The notes under the pieces are model-generated. The model searched no databases, was not told the origin of the DNA, and was given only the letters and a program-made list of their open reading frames with translations. From positions 359,191-423,190 of the forward strand of contig NZ_KZ319290.1 in assembly GCF_002744755.1 (NCBI RefSeq): a stretch of 64,000 nucleotides of DNA, given 5' to 3'. Positions within the stretch are counted from its first letter, which is position 1; each line of letters opens with the position of its first letter. The DNA is from Leeuwenhoekiella nanhaiensis. Lineage in GTDB: Bacteria > Bacteroidota > Bacteroidia > Flavobacteriales > Flavobacteriaceae. A program made the position numbers and the translations under genes. Shown here piece after piece: positions 1 through 9,374 of the stretch.

Positions 1-1
1 T

Positions 2-298
2 ATTAATGGCAGTAACAAAGATATTACGCTGCTTACCGTATTCAATACGGGAGGCAAGGTCTCTATAACCGGATTGCAGGGAGGTACTCACGGTCGACGT
101 GTAATTATTTACAATGCTGGTTCTGCAAATATGAGCTTTGAACAGGATAATAATGGATCTCTACCTCAAAACCGAATTCTTACCCTTGCCAATGCTTCAC
201 GTTCTACTTCAGGGCAGGGATTTTGTGAATTAGTTTACGATGAGAATGGTGGTGATGATGGTTTAGGACGCTGGTTTATCATCAAGTTTCAGGAATAA
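2..298 (+). CDS. C-terminal part of a secreted adhesin-like protein (partial)
   Basis: An open frame runs in from the left edge and stops at 298, so only the last 98 or so residues are visible. They closely resemble the C-terminal part of the next gene: a DGRHVYLY/HGRRVIIY-type strand, then a SxSGQGxxELVYD block and a short final strand. It is therefore a tandem paralogue. The family appears secreted; the next gene carries the signal peptide and a GIGTTxP head motif seen in many Bacteroidota surface and fibre-like proteins. The 20-nt spacing suggests co-transcription. Function is unknown. Confidence 0.75.
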   Translation: MNGSNKDITLLTVFNTGGKVSITGLQGGTHGRRVIIYNAGSANMSFEQDNNGSLPQNRILTLANASRSTSGQGFCELVYDENGGDDGLGRWFIIKFQE

Positions 299-318
299 AA
301 CATAACAAACCCCAAATT

Positions 319-939
319 ATGAAAACAGTACAACTTATTGTCGTTGCCTTTGTAAGTATTCTGCCTTTCTCAATTCAGGCTCAGGTTGGTATTGGGACTA
401 CCCAGCCTACCAAGATGCTTGATGTTAATGGGACCATTATGGTAGAGTCTGCAATTATTGACAAGAATGTAGATGCTTTGGTTGCAGCAGATGAAAATGG
501 TGTACTTACCACTATTGATTTGGGTCAAAATTTGGTTTTAAACGAAGGCCGAATCTCTATGCGCAGTTCAAGTTTCTATTCGATGGGAGTAAGAGACCTG
601 AAGAGTATTATGGTTTTCCCGGGAGGAATTACAAATAATCTGGACCTTAAGATTGGTGCAGGGCAGGCCAACGAAGATAAAATAGTTATCAAGCTGATCA
701 ATACACCGGGAAATATTAAAATTACCGGGATTCGGGGAGGATATGATGGGCGTCACGTATATCTGTATCAGGATGACAAAAGCACACTTACTATTCTTAA
801 TATGAGTAACTTGTCACTACCCGGCAATCAGGTAGATACGTTAACCGGTTCATCCTTTAATATTTCAGGACAGGGAATGATTGAATTGGTGTATGATGGC
901 CCTACCAGTAAATGGGTAGTGATTTCACATATTGAGTAG
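319..939 (+). CDS. Secreted fibre/adhesin-like protein
   Basis: A 206-residue protein with a clear signal peptide (MKTVQLIVVAFVSILPFSIQAQ), followed at once by VGIGTTQPTKMLDVNGT. This motif is typical of Bacteroidota tail-fibre-like or S74-associated surface proteins. The rest is predicted beta-rich, with no enzyme motif and no visible C-terminal sorting domain. It lies 20 nt after a truncated paralogue, so the pair is a tandem duplication. A structural or adhesive surface role is inferred; no substrate can be named. Confidence 0.7.
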   Translation: MKTVQLIVVAFVSILPFSIQAQVGIGTTQPTKMLDVNGTIMVESAIIDKNVDALVAADENGVLTTIDLGQNLVLNEGRISMRSSSFYSMGVRDLKSIMVFPGGITNNLDLKIGAGQANEDKIVIKLINTPGNIKITGIRGGYDGRHVYLYQDDKSTLTILNMSNLSLPGNQVDTLTGSSFNISGQGMIELVYDGPTSKWVVISHIE

Positions 940-1082
940 TAAAGCATCCGTACATTAAAAGCATATGTGCTTCGTCTGAAGCAAAAGACAAACTTCTGGC
1001 TTTTAGAGCCTTTTAACACTCTGTTTCCACATCAACTTTGCGATAAACCTTAAGTTTGTGATCTTACACAGGATCACTTTTT

Positions 1083-1568
1083 ATGCTTATTCAATTTAAG
1101 GAATTACCTCAAACTTCGCGTGTCTGGATTTACCAGAGCGATCGTAAATTTACCGAAGAAGAACTTCCCAAACTCAAACAGGAACTTGCTGTTTTTCTGG
1201 AGCAGTGGACTGCCCACGGAGCTGACCTCAATGCAGGTTTTGAGATTAAGTACGATCGCTTTATTGTGATAGGTCTTGATCAGCACATAAACGCTGCCTC
1301 AGGATGTTCTATAGACGCTCAGGTGCGTTTTATACAAAAACTGGAAACGGCTTATGATGTTTCGCTTCTAGATAAAATGAATGTGACCTACATTCAGAAT
1401 GACCGACTTCATTTTAAACCTTTGGCCGACTTTAAAAAGATGGCTAAAGACGGTGCTGTGGGTAAGAATACCACGGTTTTCAACAATTTGGTCAATACCA
1501 TTGAAGAATATGAGGAACATTGGGAGGTTCCCGCAATAGAAAGCTGGCATAACCGTTTCTTTAAATAA
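1083..1568 (+). CDS. Conserved Bacteroidota protein, function unknown (often called 'ABC transporter ATPase')
   Basis: A 161-residue soluble protein. Homologues in Bacteroidota are often labelled ABC transporter ATPase, but no Walker A (GxxGxGKS/T), signature LSGGQ or Walker B motif is present, so the label is not supported. The visible features are a conserved ASGCSIDAQVRFIQKLE segment near residue 77 and an aromatic-rich C-terminus ending in WHNRFFK. It sits 6 nt upstream of the GH3/beta-lactamase gene and two genes before bshA, probably in one transcription unit. Role unknown. Confidence 0.8.
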   Translation: MLIQFKELPQTSRVWIYQSDRKFTEEELPKLKQELAVFLEQWTAHGADLNAGFEIKYDRFIVIGLDQHINAASGCSIDAQVRFIQKLETAYDVSLLDKMNVTYIQNDRLHFKPLADFKKMAKDGAVGKNTTVFNNLVNTIEEYEEHWEVPAIESWHNRFFK

Positions 1569-1574
1569 AAAACA

Positions 1575-4490
1575 ATGCTGCAAAAATCACTTTTCCTAAT
1601 TCTCATACTAGTTATGGGTTTTCAGGCTACCGCACAAACCAATAACCCACTCGTAGCAAAAGAAATCTCAGAGCAGCAAGCCTGGGTAGATAGCGTGTAC
1701 AATGCCATGAGCCTAAAGGAGCGCATTGGCCAGCTTTTTATGGTTGATGTCTTTTCGAGCGATCCTAAGGCCAAAACCGATGCGATTAAATCGCTCATTC
1801 GCAATCAGCATATAGGTGGTGTGATTTTTTCTAAAGGTGGTCCTATGCGGCAGGCCAAGCTCAATAATGAGTTTCAGGCTGCAAGTAAAGTACCTTTGCT
1901 TGTTGCGATGGATGCGGAATGGGGTCTGGCGATGCGTCTCGATTCTACCTATGCTTTCCCGTGGAATATGACTTTGGGAGCTATAAAAGACAACAAGATT
2001 GTTGAAGCAGTAGGGAGACAGATAGGTTTACACAATAAGCGTCTGGGGGTGCATATCAATTTTGCCCCGGTAGTAGATATCAATGTCAATCCCGAAAACC
2101 CAATTATCGGAAACCGGTCTTTCGGTGAAGACCGTAATAATGTAACTCAAAAAAGTATTGCGTTTCTAAAAGGAATGCAGAGCACCGGTGTTTTGGGCAG
2201 TGCCAAGCATTTTCCGGGGCACGGGGATACCAATCAGGACTCGCATAAAACCTTACCTACGATACCTTTTTCGCGCAAGCGTCTCGATTCTATTGAGATG
2301 TATCCTTACAAACCCCTTATTGATGCAGGTATTGCCAGTATCATGGTTGCGCATCTCAATGTGCCGGCTTTAGAAAGTCGAAAAGCTTACCCCACTTCGA
2401 TTTCTAAAAATGTGGTGACCGGTTTGCTCAAAGACAGTCTTGATTTTCAGGGGTTGATTTTTACCGATGCCCTGAATATGAAAGGTGCCGCTAACTTTAA
2501 GGAGCCCGGAGATATCGATCTGGAAGCCTTCTTAGCCGGAAACGATATTTTGCTTATAAGTGAAAATGTACCGAAAGCAGCAGCTAAACTAGAAGAAGCC
2601 TATAAAAACGGAAGCATTACTGAAACCCGGCTCGCGCGCTCCGTCAAGAAAATTTTATTTGCCAAGTTTAAAGTAGGCCTTAACGCTTATCAGCCGGTTG
2701 ATACGCAAAATCTGTATGAAGATTTAAATAACCCGGAAGATGATGTGATTTATACTAAAGCGATGGCTCAGGCTCTGACCGTTTTAAAAAATGACGGTGC
2801 GATCCTGCCCGTTAAGGATTTAGATGATAAGAAAATCGCTTACGTAGAACTGGGCGATGACAGCGGTAAAGCTTTTTACGAAGCAATGCGGAAATATGCC
2901 GATGTGACCCAGGTAAGTGGAGCAAGCACGACCGAGCTTTTACAGAAACTGGAAAAATTCAATTATGTCATTGTTGGTTTTCACCGTTCTAACGAAACAC
3001 CGTGGAAATCCTTTTCCTTTTCAGCTCAGGAGATTGCTACAATCGAAGCTGTGGCAGCTGCTAAACCTACCGTGCTCGATGTATTTGTACGTCCGTACGC
3101 CTTGCTTCAACTTAAAGATCTTACTAAACTGGAAGGCGTGGTGCTTTCGTATCAAAATAGCCGTATTGCACAGCAGCTCAGTACTCAGCTTATCTTTGGA
3201 GCGATCAGTGCCGAAGGAAAACTTCCCGTTTCGCTCAATCCACATTTTAGAATCAATACCAGCTACGAGACCGGAACCTTGCGTCGCCTTAAATACGGCA
3301 TCCCCGAAGAGGAGCAGATGGACTCCCAAAAATTACAGGGAATTGATAAACTGATGCGCGAGGGACTTACCGATCTGATGTTTCCGGGAGCTCAGGTGCT
3401 TGTAGCCCGTCATGGAAAGGTGATTTTTGAAAAAGCCTATGGTTATCACACCTACCGTAAAAAGCAACCCGTTGGGCTTGACGATGTGTATGATTTGGCT
3501 TCAATGACCAAAATTCTGGCAACCCTACCCGTCTTGATGCAGCAATACGACGCCGGAATGCTCAAACTTGATGATCAATTAGGAGATTTGCTTCCGGTAT
3601 TAAAGGGGACTAATAAGCAAAACATCACTGTAAAAGAAGTTTTATCCCATTATGGGCGTTTAAAACCCTGGATTCCTTTTTATACGGCGACTTTTGATGA
3701 AAGCGGCAAGCTTTCCAAAAATTATTACCGCACCCGCCCGGAAGACGAATTCAGCATTAAAGTTGCCGAAGATTTATACCTGCGTAACGATTACCCGGAT
3801 AGCATAATAAAAACCATTGCAGATTCCGATTTGCTATCGAGACGTGTTTACAAATACAGTGATCTTTCGTATTTCCTTTTCAAAAAATACCTGGAAGATA
3901 CGTTAGGCTCAGATCTCGACACCCTGACCCAAAGACGTTTTTATGAACCGCTTGGAGCTTTTGAAATGGGTTACAAACCGCTGACCCGCCTCTCAAAATC
4001 TAAAATTGTTCCTTCTGAGAATGATACCTACTGGCGTATGCAGCAGGTGCAGGGCTATGTGCACGATATGGGTGCCGCGATGGAAGATAATGTTGGCGGT
4101 CACGCCGGCCTGTTCAGCAATGCCAATGACGTGGCCAAAATGATGCAGATGTACTTGCAAAATGGCTATTATGGTGGTAAACGCTATTTTTCGGAAAATA
4201 CGATGAAGGCCTTTAATACCTGTTATTATTGCGATGAGGGCGTGCGCCGCGGGGTAGGATTTGACAAACCTCAATTGGGAACAGTAGGGCCTACTTGCGG
4301 ATGCGTAAGTAAAGCAAGCTTCGGTCATTCGGGCTTTACAGGCACATTTACCTGGGCTGATCCGGAGTCTGAGATCATCTACGTGTTTCTTTCTAACCGA
4401 ACCTTTCCCACGGCAGAAAACCGAAAGTTGATTACTTCCGACTTAAGAACCCGCATTCAGGAGGTAATTCAGGAAGCGATCATACTGTAG
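1575..4490 (+). CDS. GH3 beta-N-acetylglucosaminidase fused to a serine beta-lactamase-like domain
   Basis: A 971-residue secreted enzyme with an N-terminal signal peptide ending near ATAQ. Residues about 30-370 form a NagZ-type GH3 domain: KHFPGHGDT followed by DSH (about 210-224) carries the Asp-His acid/base dyad typical of GH3 N-acetylglucosaminidases, and FTDALNMKGA places the Asp nucleophile at about 298. A GH3 C-terminal domain follows. Residues about 585-970 are a class C beta-lactamase/DD-peptidase-like domain with SMTK (Ser643, Lys646), a YSD element and HSGFTGT. The fusion is known in Bacteroidota and points to peptidoglycan or amino-sugar turnover in the periplasm; substrate specificity is inferred. 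Confidence 0.9.
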   Translation: MLQKSLFLILILVMGFQATAQTNNPLVAKEISEQQAWVDSVYNAMSLKERIGQLFMVDVFSSDPKAKTDAIKSLIRNQHIGGVIFSKGGPMRQAKLNNEFQAASKVPLLVAMDAEWGLAMRLDSTYAFPWNMTLGAIKDNKIVEAVGRQIGLHNKRLGVHINFAPVVDINVNPENPIIGNRSFGEDRNNVTQKSIAFLKGMQSTGVLGSAKHFPGHGDTNQDSHKTLPTIPFSRKRLDSIEMYPYKPLIDAGIASIMVAHLNVPALESRKAYPTSISKNVVTGLLKDSLDFQGLIFTDALNMKGAANFKEPGDIDLEAFLAGNDILLISENVPKAAAKLEEAYKNGSITETRLARSVKKILFAKFKVGLNAYQPVDTQNLYEDLNNPEDDVIYTKAMAQALTVLKNDGAILPVKDLDDKKIAYVELGDDSGKAFYEAMRKYADVTQVSGASTTELLQKLEKFNYVIVGFHRSNETPWKSFSFSAQEIATIEAVAAAKPTVLDVFVRPYALLQLKDLTKLEGVVLSYQNSRIAQQLSTQLIFGAISAEGKLPVSLNPHFRINTSYETGTLRRLKYGIPEEEQMDSQKLQGIDKLMREGLTDLMFPGAQVLVARHGKVIFEKAYGYHTYRKKQPVGLDDVYDLASMTKILATLPVLMQQYDAGMLKLDDQLGDLLPVLKGTNKQNITVKEVLSHYGRLKPWIPFYTATFDESGKLSKNYYRTRPEDEFSIKVAEDLYLRNDYPDSIIKTIADSDLLSRRVYKYSDLSYFLFKKYLEDTLGSDLDTLTQRRFYEPLGAFEMGYKPLTRLSKSKIVPSENDTYWRMQQVQGYVHDMGAAMEDNVGGHAGLFSNANDVAKMMQMYLQNGYYGGKRYFSENTMKAFNTCYYCDEGVRRGVGFDKPQLGTVGPTCGCVSKASFGHSGFTGTFTWADPESEIIYVFLSNRTFPTAENRKLITSDLRTRIQEVIQEAIIL

Positions 4491-4561
4491 TAACTTCTTA
4501 ATTATTTCTAAAAAAGCGCTTTTGCAATCTGTGCCGTCTGATTATTGAGTAATTTTAGACG

Positions 4562-5719
4562 ATGAAAATTGCTATAGTTTGTTATCCCACTTTTGGAGGA
4601 AGCGGCGTAGTCGCAACCGAATTGGGAATCGCGCTTTCTAAGCGCGGTCACGAGGTTCATTTTATTACCTACAAGCAGCCCGTACGCCTTGACCTGCTCA
4701 ACGAAAAGATATTTTTCCACGAGGTCAATGTGCCGGAGTATCCCTTATTTCATTTTCAGCCTTACGAACTGGCGCTTTCCAGCAAACTGGTAAACATCAT
4801 AAAGGGCTATGATATAGATGTGCTTCACGTGCATTACGCCATTCCGCATGCCTATGCGGGGTATATGGCAAAAAAAATGCTGGAGCAGGAAGGGATAAGC
4901 ATTCCTATGGTGACTACACTCCACGGTACAGATATTACCCTAGTAGGTAACCATCCATTTTACAAACCTGCTGTTACCTTCAGTATTAATAAAAGTGATG
5001 TCGTTACTTCGGTTTCTCAAAGTTTAAAAGACGATACCAATCGGTTGTTTGACATCAAGCGTAAAATAAAGGTGATTCCTAATTTTATTGATTTGGCAAC
5101 CGTAAAAAATACCTTTACAGACTGTCAGCGCGGGCTAATGGCCAGCGAAAATGAACGCATCATTACGCACATCAGTAACATGAGGGAAGTAAAATGCATC
5201 CCTGATGTAATCAGAACTTTTTACGCGATTCAAAAGGAAATCCCTTCAAAACTCATTATGGTGGGTGACGGCCCTGAACGCGGACCTGCTGAAGACCTGG
5301 CTAATGAACTGGGCATTGCACCTAAAGTGGTTTTTCTGGGTAATAGCAACGAGGTAGAGAAAATTCTGTGTTTTTCAGATCTGTTTTTACTTCCTTCTAA
5401 AGCCGAAAGCTTTGGTCTTGCCGCACTGGAGGCTATGTCGCACGGGGTTCCGGTAATTTCGTCTAATGCAGGCGGTCTTGCGGAAGTAAATGTTCACGGT
5501 TTTTCTGGTTTTCTAAGCGACGTGGGCGATGTTAGCGATATGGCTGCTAACGCCCTTACGATCTTACGCACCGATGCCGGGCTTAAAAATTTTAAAGCAC
5601 AGGCTAAAGAACAGGCCCAAAATTTTGCGATAGAGAAGGTAGTACCCTTATATGAAGAGGTGTACACCAAAGCCATTAAGCGCATTGCGCTCAAAAAGAA
5701 ACCTTCCCTGACAAAGTAA
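4562..5719 (+). CDS. bshA: N-acetyl-alpha-D-glucosaminyl L-malate synthase BshA
   Basis: A 385-residue GT4-family retaining glycosyltransferase that makes GlcNAc-malate from UDP-GlcNAc and L-malate, the first step of bacillithiol synthesis. The N-terminus CYPTFGGSGVVATELG, the central HVHYAIPHA and TTLHGTDITLVG segments, and the E-x7-E motif in ESFGLAALEAM (near residue 284) match BshA closely along its full length. It starts 71 nt after the GH3/beta-lactamase gene and is followed by a strong hairpin terminator. The cytosolic product supports thiol redox balance. The other bsh genes are not in this window. Confidence 0.95.
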   Translation: MKIAIVCYPTFGGSGVVATELGIALSKRGHEVHFITYKQPVRLDLLNEKIFFHEVNVPEYPLFHFQPYELALSSKLVNIIKGYDIDVLHVHYAIPHAYAGYMAKKMLEQEGISIPMVTTLHGTDITLVGNHPFYKPAVTFSINKSDVVTSVSQSLKDDTNRLFDIKRKIKVIPNFIDLATVKNTFTDCQRGLMASENERIITHISNMREVKCIPDVIRTFYAIQKEIPSKLIMVGDGPERGPAEDLANELGIAPKVVFLGNSNEVEKILCFSDLFLLPSKAESFGLAALEAMSHGVPVISSNAGGLAEVNVHGFSGFLSDVGDVSDMAANALTILRTDAGLKNFKAQAKEQAQNFAIEKVVPLYEEVYTKAIKRIALKKKPSLTK

Positions 5720-5764
5720 TACCCTCTCTGTTTTCAGTTTAAAACTGAAGTTTTAATGCATAAA

Positions 5765-5790
5765 AAAAGGCCGTCAATCGACGGCCTTTT
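5765..5790. terminator. Bidirectional rho-independent terminator
   Basis: A perfect 11-bp stem (AAAAGGCCGTC with GACGGCCTTTT) and a 4-nt loop lies between the convergent bshA and outer-membrane-protein genes. A/T tracts on both flanks let it work in both directions. Confidence 0.9.
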
Positions 5791-5809
5791 CAATAGTGTT
5801 GATTTCTTA

Positions 5810-6304
5810 TTAGAACTGGTAACGCAAACCTAATGCGATATCAAAACCTAAATCATCATTGAAGTCGTTAAACCCGATTTCTGGTCTGAAGTCCAAAGAA
5901 ATTAAAAGCGGAATGTCAAAATTATATTCAATACCTATATCTCCCGCTCCAAAGGCAAAAAATTCAGATCGTCCATCGTAAACATTATCATTGGGACGAT
6001 TATCGTATGAAACGCTTCCTAAACCACCACCTACACCGGCGTACCAGTTAAAGCCACCGTCAATATTCCATACCCATTGGTAAAGAGCTGCAAGTTTAAA
6101 TGCATCGTAGTATTTTCCATCATTGATACCAAGGTCTAATTCCAGACGGTTATTTCCGCCTAAAGCACGTTGGTAGGAGATTTCAGCACCAAAACCATCA
6201 TTGTCTCCAAGTCGTAGACCTAAAGCATTATCTGCAATTTCCTGAGCCTGCGAGCTAAATGAAAAGCCAGCGATTAAAACAAAAGCTATAAATAATTTTT
6301 TCAT
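5810..6304 (-). CDS. Small outer-membrane beta-barrel-like protein
   Basis: About 164 residues. The start at 6304 is preferred over an upstream in-frame ATG at 6361 because it gives a signal peptide at once (MKKLFIAFVLIAGFSFSSQA). The mature part has short alternating hydrophobic strands with Gly/Asn/Asp turns and ends GLRYQF. A C-terminal Phe after a strand is typical of outer-membrane barrels. No enzymatic motif is visible. It converges with bshA and is transcribed away from the FAD/Fe-S oxidoreductase. Function unknown; probably a small porin-like or structural barrel. Confidence 0.75.
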   Translation of the reverse strand: MKKLFIAFVLIAGFSFSSQAQEIADNALGLRLGDNDGFGAEISYQRALGGNNRLELDLGINDGKYYDAFKLAALYQWVWNIDGGFNWYAGVGGGLGSVSYDNRPNDNVYDGRSEFFAFGAGDIGIEYNFDIPLLISLDFRPEIGFNDFNDDLGFDIALGLRYQF

Positions 6305-6448
6305 AATTAATTCGTGTTTGTTAATACTTGATTGGTGCAAATGTAGTTTTAGAAAGTACACGCTATAGTAGTGCCTGCGCCAATCTTTTGTTAAGCTTAT
6401 CTAAGAATCTGTTAATAGCTGTTCCGTGAATAATTGTACCTTTAGCCT

Positions 6449-9373
6449 ATGATTACAAGCCTTGACGAAGCTCTCGATACCCTAACCGCATCACTCGAAG
6501 GAGAGTTGTTGACCGATCAATTGCACCGCAATTTATATGCGACAGATGCTTCGGTTTACCGCCGGCTGCCTCTTGCGGTGGCATTTCCAAAAAACGAGGA
6601 AGACCTCAAAAAACTGATCCTTTTTGCTCAGGCCAACAAGGTTGGGCTCATTCCCCGTACGGCAGGTACTTCGCTCGCCGGGCAATGTGTAGGAGAGGGG
6701 GTTGTGGTAGATGTTTCGAAACATTTTACGAGAATTATAGACTTTGATCAGGAGAAAAAAACGGTTAAAGTTCAGCCCGGCGTCATTCGGGATGAGTTAA
6801 ACAGTTTTCTGGAATCTCACGGTTTATTTTTTGGTCCGAATACTTCTACTTCAAACCGCTGCATGATTGGCGGAATGGTAGGCAACAACTCTTCCGGTAC
6901 GACTTCTATTCAATATGGCATAACCCGCGATAAAGTGGTTGAGCTAAAGACCCTGTTGAGTGACGGTAGCGAAGCGGTTTTTAAAGATTTAACTGCGGAA
7001 GAATTTGCGCAAAAGCGAAAACTACAAAGTCTTGAAGGGAAAATTTACGACACGGTGTATCAGCAATTAAAGGACAAAGAAGCTCAGGCCGATATAAAAA
7101 GCAACTATCCCAAGCCCGAAATTCACCGCCGAAACACCGGTTATGCGCTTGATGCACTTTTGGATAATGAGGTGTTTTCCAATACGCCTGAAGCCTTCAA
7201 TATGTCTAAACTGCTTGCCGGGAGCGAGGGAACTTTGGCATTCACAACAGAAATTACTTTAAAACTTGACGAACTTCCCCCTGCAGCAGGGGTGATGGTT
7301 GCGGCGCATTTCAAAACCATTAATGCCTGTCTCGAAGCGGTTGTGCCGGTAATGCGGCATAATCTGTATGCCTGTGAAATGATGGATAAGGTGATTTTAG
7401 ATTGCACCCTGAATAATCGGGAGCAGCAAAAAAACCGGTTTTTCATTCAGGGCGATCCGCAAGCCATTTTGATGCTTGAGGTACGTGCGGCAGATTTAGA
7501 TACCGCACGCCGGCAGGCTCTTAAGCTTATTGAAACGCTGGATGCATCGGGATTGAGTTATGCGCATCCAACGCTCGAAGGTCCTGAAATCAAGCAGGCG
7601 CTGGAGTTGCGCAAAGCCGGTCTGGGTCTTTTGGGCAACATCGTAGGCGATCGCAAAGCGGTTGCGTGTATCGAGGATACGGCGGTAGCTTTAGAAGACC
7701 TCGCTCCATATATTAAAGAGTTTAGCGCGTTGATGGAAGAGTTTAAGCAGGATGCAGTGTACTATGCCCACGCCGGTGCGGGGGAGTTGCACCTGCGACC
7801 CATTCTCAACCTCAAAACCAGCGGTGATGTTGTGCTGTTTCGGCAGATTACCACCGCTGTGGCGCAACTGGTTAAAAAATATAAGGGCTCCATGAGCGGG
7901 GAACACGGCGACGGTATTGTACGTGGTGAATTTGTGGAGTTGATGCTGGGTAAAGCGAATTATAAGCGCATAGAAGCCATTAAAAATGCTTTTGACCCGC
8001 AGCATATCTTTAATCCGGGGAAGATTGTTGATGCGCAACCGCTTGATACGCATTTGAGATATACGCCAGACCGCGAAGAACCGGAGGTAGAAACCCTGAT
8101 GGATTTTTCAGATTCTGAAGGCATTTTGAGAGCGGCTGAACAATGCAACGGAAGCGGCGATTGCCGAAAACTTCCATTGGCCGGGGGGACGATGTGCCCC
8201 AGTTACCGCGCCACCCGTAATGAAAAGGATACGACTCGCGGCAGGGCTAATGCTTTACGGGAATTTTTGACCAATTCGCCCCGAAAGAATCCCTTTAATC
8301 ATAAAGAACTCAAAGAAGTTTTTGATCTGTGCCTCAGCTGTAAAGCCTGTGCCAGCGAATGTCCCAGCAATGTGGATGTAGCAGCATTAAAAGCTGAATT
8401 TGAATACCAGTATAAAAAAGAGAACGGGAGCTCCCTCCGCACTCGTGCTTTTGCCTTTAACAGCTACCTTAATCGCTTTGCTTCTGTAGTGCCGGGCGTT
8501 ACAAACGGTTTGTACACCGGTAAACTCACCGGTAAGTTTATCAAGAAAACCCTGGAGGTGGCTCCTGAGCGCAGCCTTCCGCCTTTGGCTAAAAAAACCT
8601 TGCGCAAACGTCTTAAAAAGCTGCGGGCTTTCAATCCTAAAAAGCCAATAAAAACCGTCTACCTCTTTGTAGATGAGTTTACTAATTTTCTGGACGCCCA
8701 AATTGGTGAAGATGCGGTGGTGCTTCTGCAACGCCTCAATTATGAAGTGCGTACGATAGACCACGCAGAGAGCGGACGCTCGATGATTTCCAAAGGTTTT
8801 TTAAAGGAAGCCGCTAAGGTTTCCGACAAAAACATTAAGGCATTTAAGAATCTTGTTGATGCAGAACACCCGCTTATCGGGATCGAACCTTCGGCTATTT
8901 TAGGCTTTAGGGATGAATACATTCGGCTGAGTGAAGATGTAGAAGCCGCAAAGATTCTGGCTAAAAATGTGTTTATCATTGACGAGTTTATCGCAGCCGA
9001 AATCAAGTTGGGAAATATCACCTCCAAATCTTTCACCACTCAAGCCAAAAGACTCAAGATTCACGGGCATTGCCATCAAAAATCCCTCAGCGGGATGGAA
9101 CATACCTTTACGATGCTCAACCTTCCTGAAAATTATAAACCAACGCTTATTCCTTCCGGATGTTGCGGTATGGCCGGGTCTTTTGGGTATGAAAAAGAGC
9201 ATTACGAACTCAGTATGCAAATAGGGGAGCAGACCCTGTTTCCGGCTGTGCGTAAAGCGCCTTCAGACACGCTTATCGTGGCGCCGGGTACCAGTTGCAG
9301 ACATCAGATTAAAGACGGGACACAACGCGAGGCATTGCATCCCGTGACCGTTTTACGGGAAGCTTTACTTTAA
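6449..9373 (+). CDS. FAD-linked oxidase / Fe-S oxidoreductase (D-2-hydroxyacid dehydrogenase type)
   Basis: A 974-residue fusion. Residues about 20-270 form a PCMH-type FAD-binding domain (LIPRTAGTSLAGQCVG; GGMVGNNSSGT), followed by a FAD-oxidase C domain containing GEHGDGIVRGEF near residue 485. Next comes a ferredoxin-like section with CNGSGDC...MCPSYRA and CLSCKACASECP, enough cysteines for two 4Fe-4S clusters. The C-terminal CCG-type region has GHCHQKSL and SGCCGMAGSFGYE. The architecture matches YdiJ-like D-lactate or D-2-hydroxyglutarate dehydrogenases that pass electrons to the respiratory chain. The exact substrate is not readable. TACCTTTA lies about 10 nt before the ATG. Confidence 0.9.
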   Translation: MITSLDEALDTLTASLEGELLTDQLHRNLYATDASVYRRLPLAVAFPKNEEDLKKLILFAQANKVGLIPRTAGTSLAGQCVGEGVVVDVSKHFTRIIDFDQEKKTVKVQPGVIRDELNSFLESHGLFFGPNTSTSNRCMIGGMVGNNSSGTTSIQYGITRDKVVELKTLLSDGSEAVFKDLTAEEFAQKRKLQSLEGKIYDTVYQQLKDKEAQADIKSNYPKPEIHRRNTGYALDALLDNEVFSNTPEAFNMSKLLAGSEGTLAFTTEITLKLDELPPAAGVMVAAHFKTINACLEAVVPVMRHNLYACEMMDKVILDCTLNNREQQKNRFFIQGDPQAILMLEVRAADLDTARRQALKLIETLDASGLSYAHPTLEGPEIKQALELRKAGLGLLGNIVGDRKAVACIEDTAVALEDLAPYIKEFSALMEEFKQDAVYYAHAGAGELHLRPILNLKTSGDVVLFRQITTAVAQLVKKYKGSMSGEHGDGIVRGEFVELMLGKANYKRIEAIKNAFDPQHIFNPGKIVDAQPLDTHLRYTPDREEPEVETLMDFSDSEGILRAAEQCNGSGDCRKLPLAGGTMCPSYRATRNEKDTTRGRANALREFLTNSPRKNPFNHKELKEVFDLCLSCKACASECPSNVDVAALKAEFEYQYKKENGSSLRTRAFAFNSYLNRFASVVPGVTNGLYTGKLTGKFIKKTLEVAPERSLPPLAKKTLRKRLKKLRAFNPKKPIKTVYLFVDEFTNFLDAQIGEDAVVLLQRLNYEVRTIDHAESGRSMISKGFLKEAAKVSDKNIKAFKNLVDAEHPLIGIEPSAILGFRDEYIRLSEDVEAAKILAKNVFIIDEFIAAEIKLGNITSKSFTTQAKRLKIHGHCHQKSLSGMEHTFTMLNLPENYKPTLIPSGCCGMAGSFGYEKEHYELSMQIGEQTLFPAVRKAPSDTLIVAPGTSCRHQIKDGTQREALHPVTVLREALL

Positions 9374-9374
9374 T

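Noticed and set aside
975..1020. Possible hairpin GGCTTTTAGAGCC after the fibre-like gene
   Set aside because: Only 4 bp of stem and no T-tract; not a convincing terminator.
7691..8053. 120-residue minus-strand frame inside the FAD/Fe-S oxidoreductase
   Set aside because: Fully embedded in a gene with clear motifs; no start signal or homology evident.
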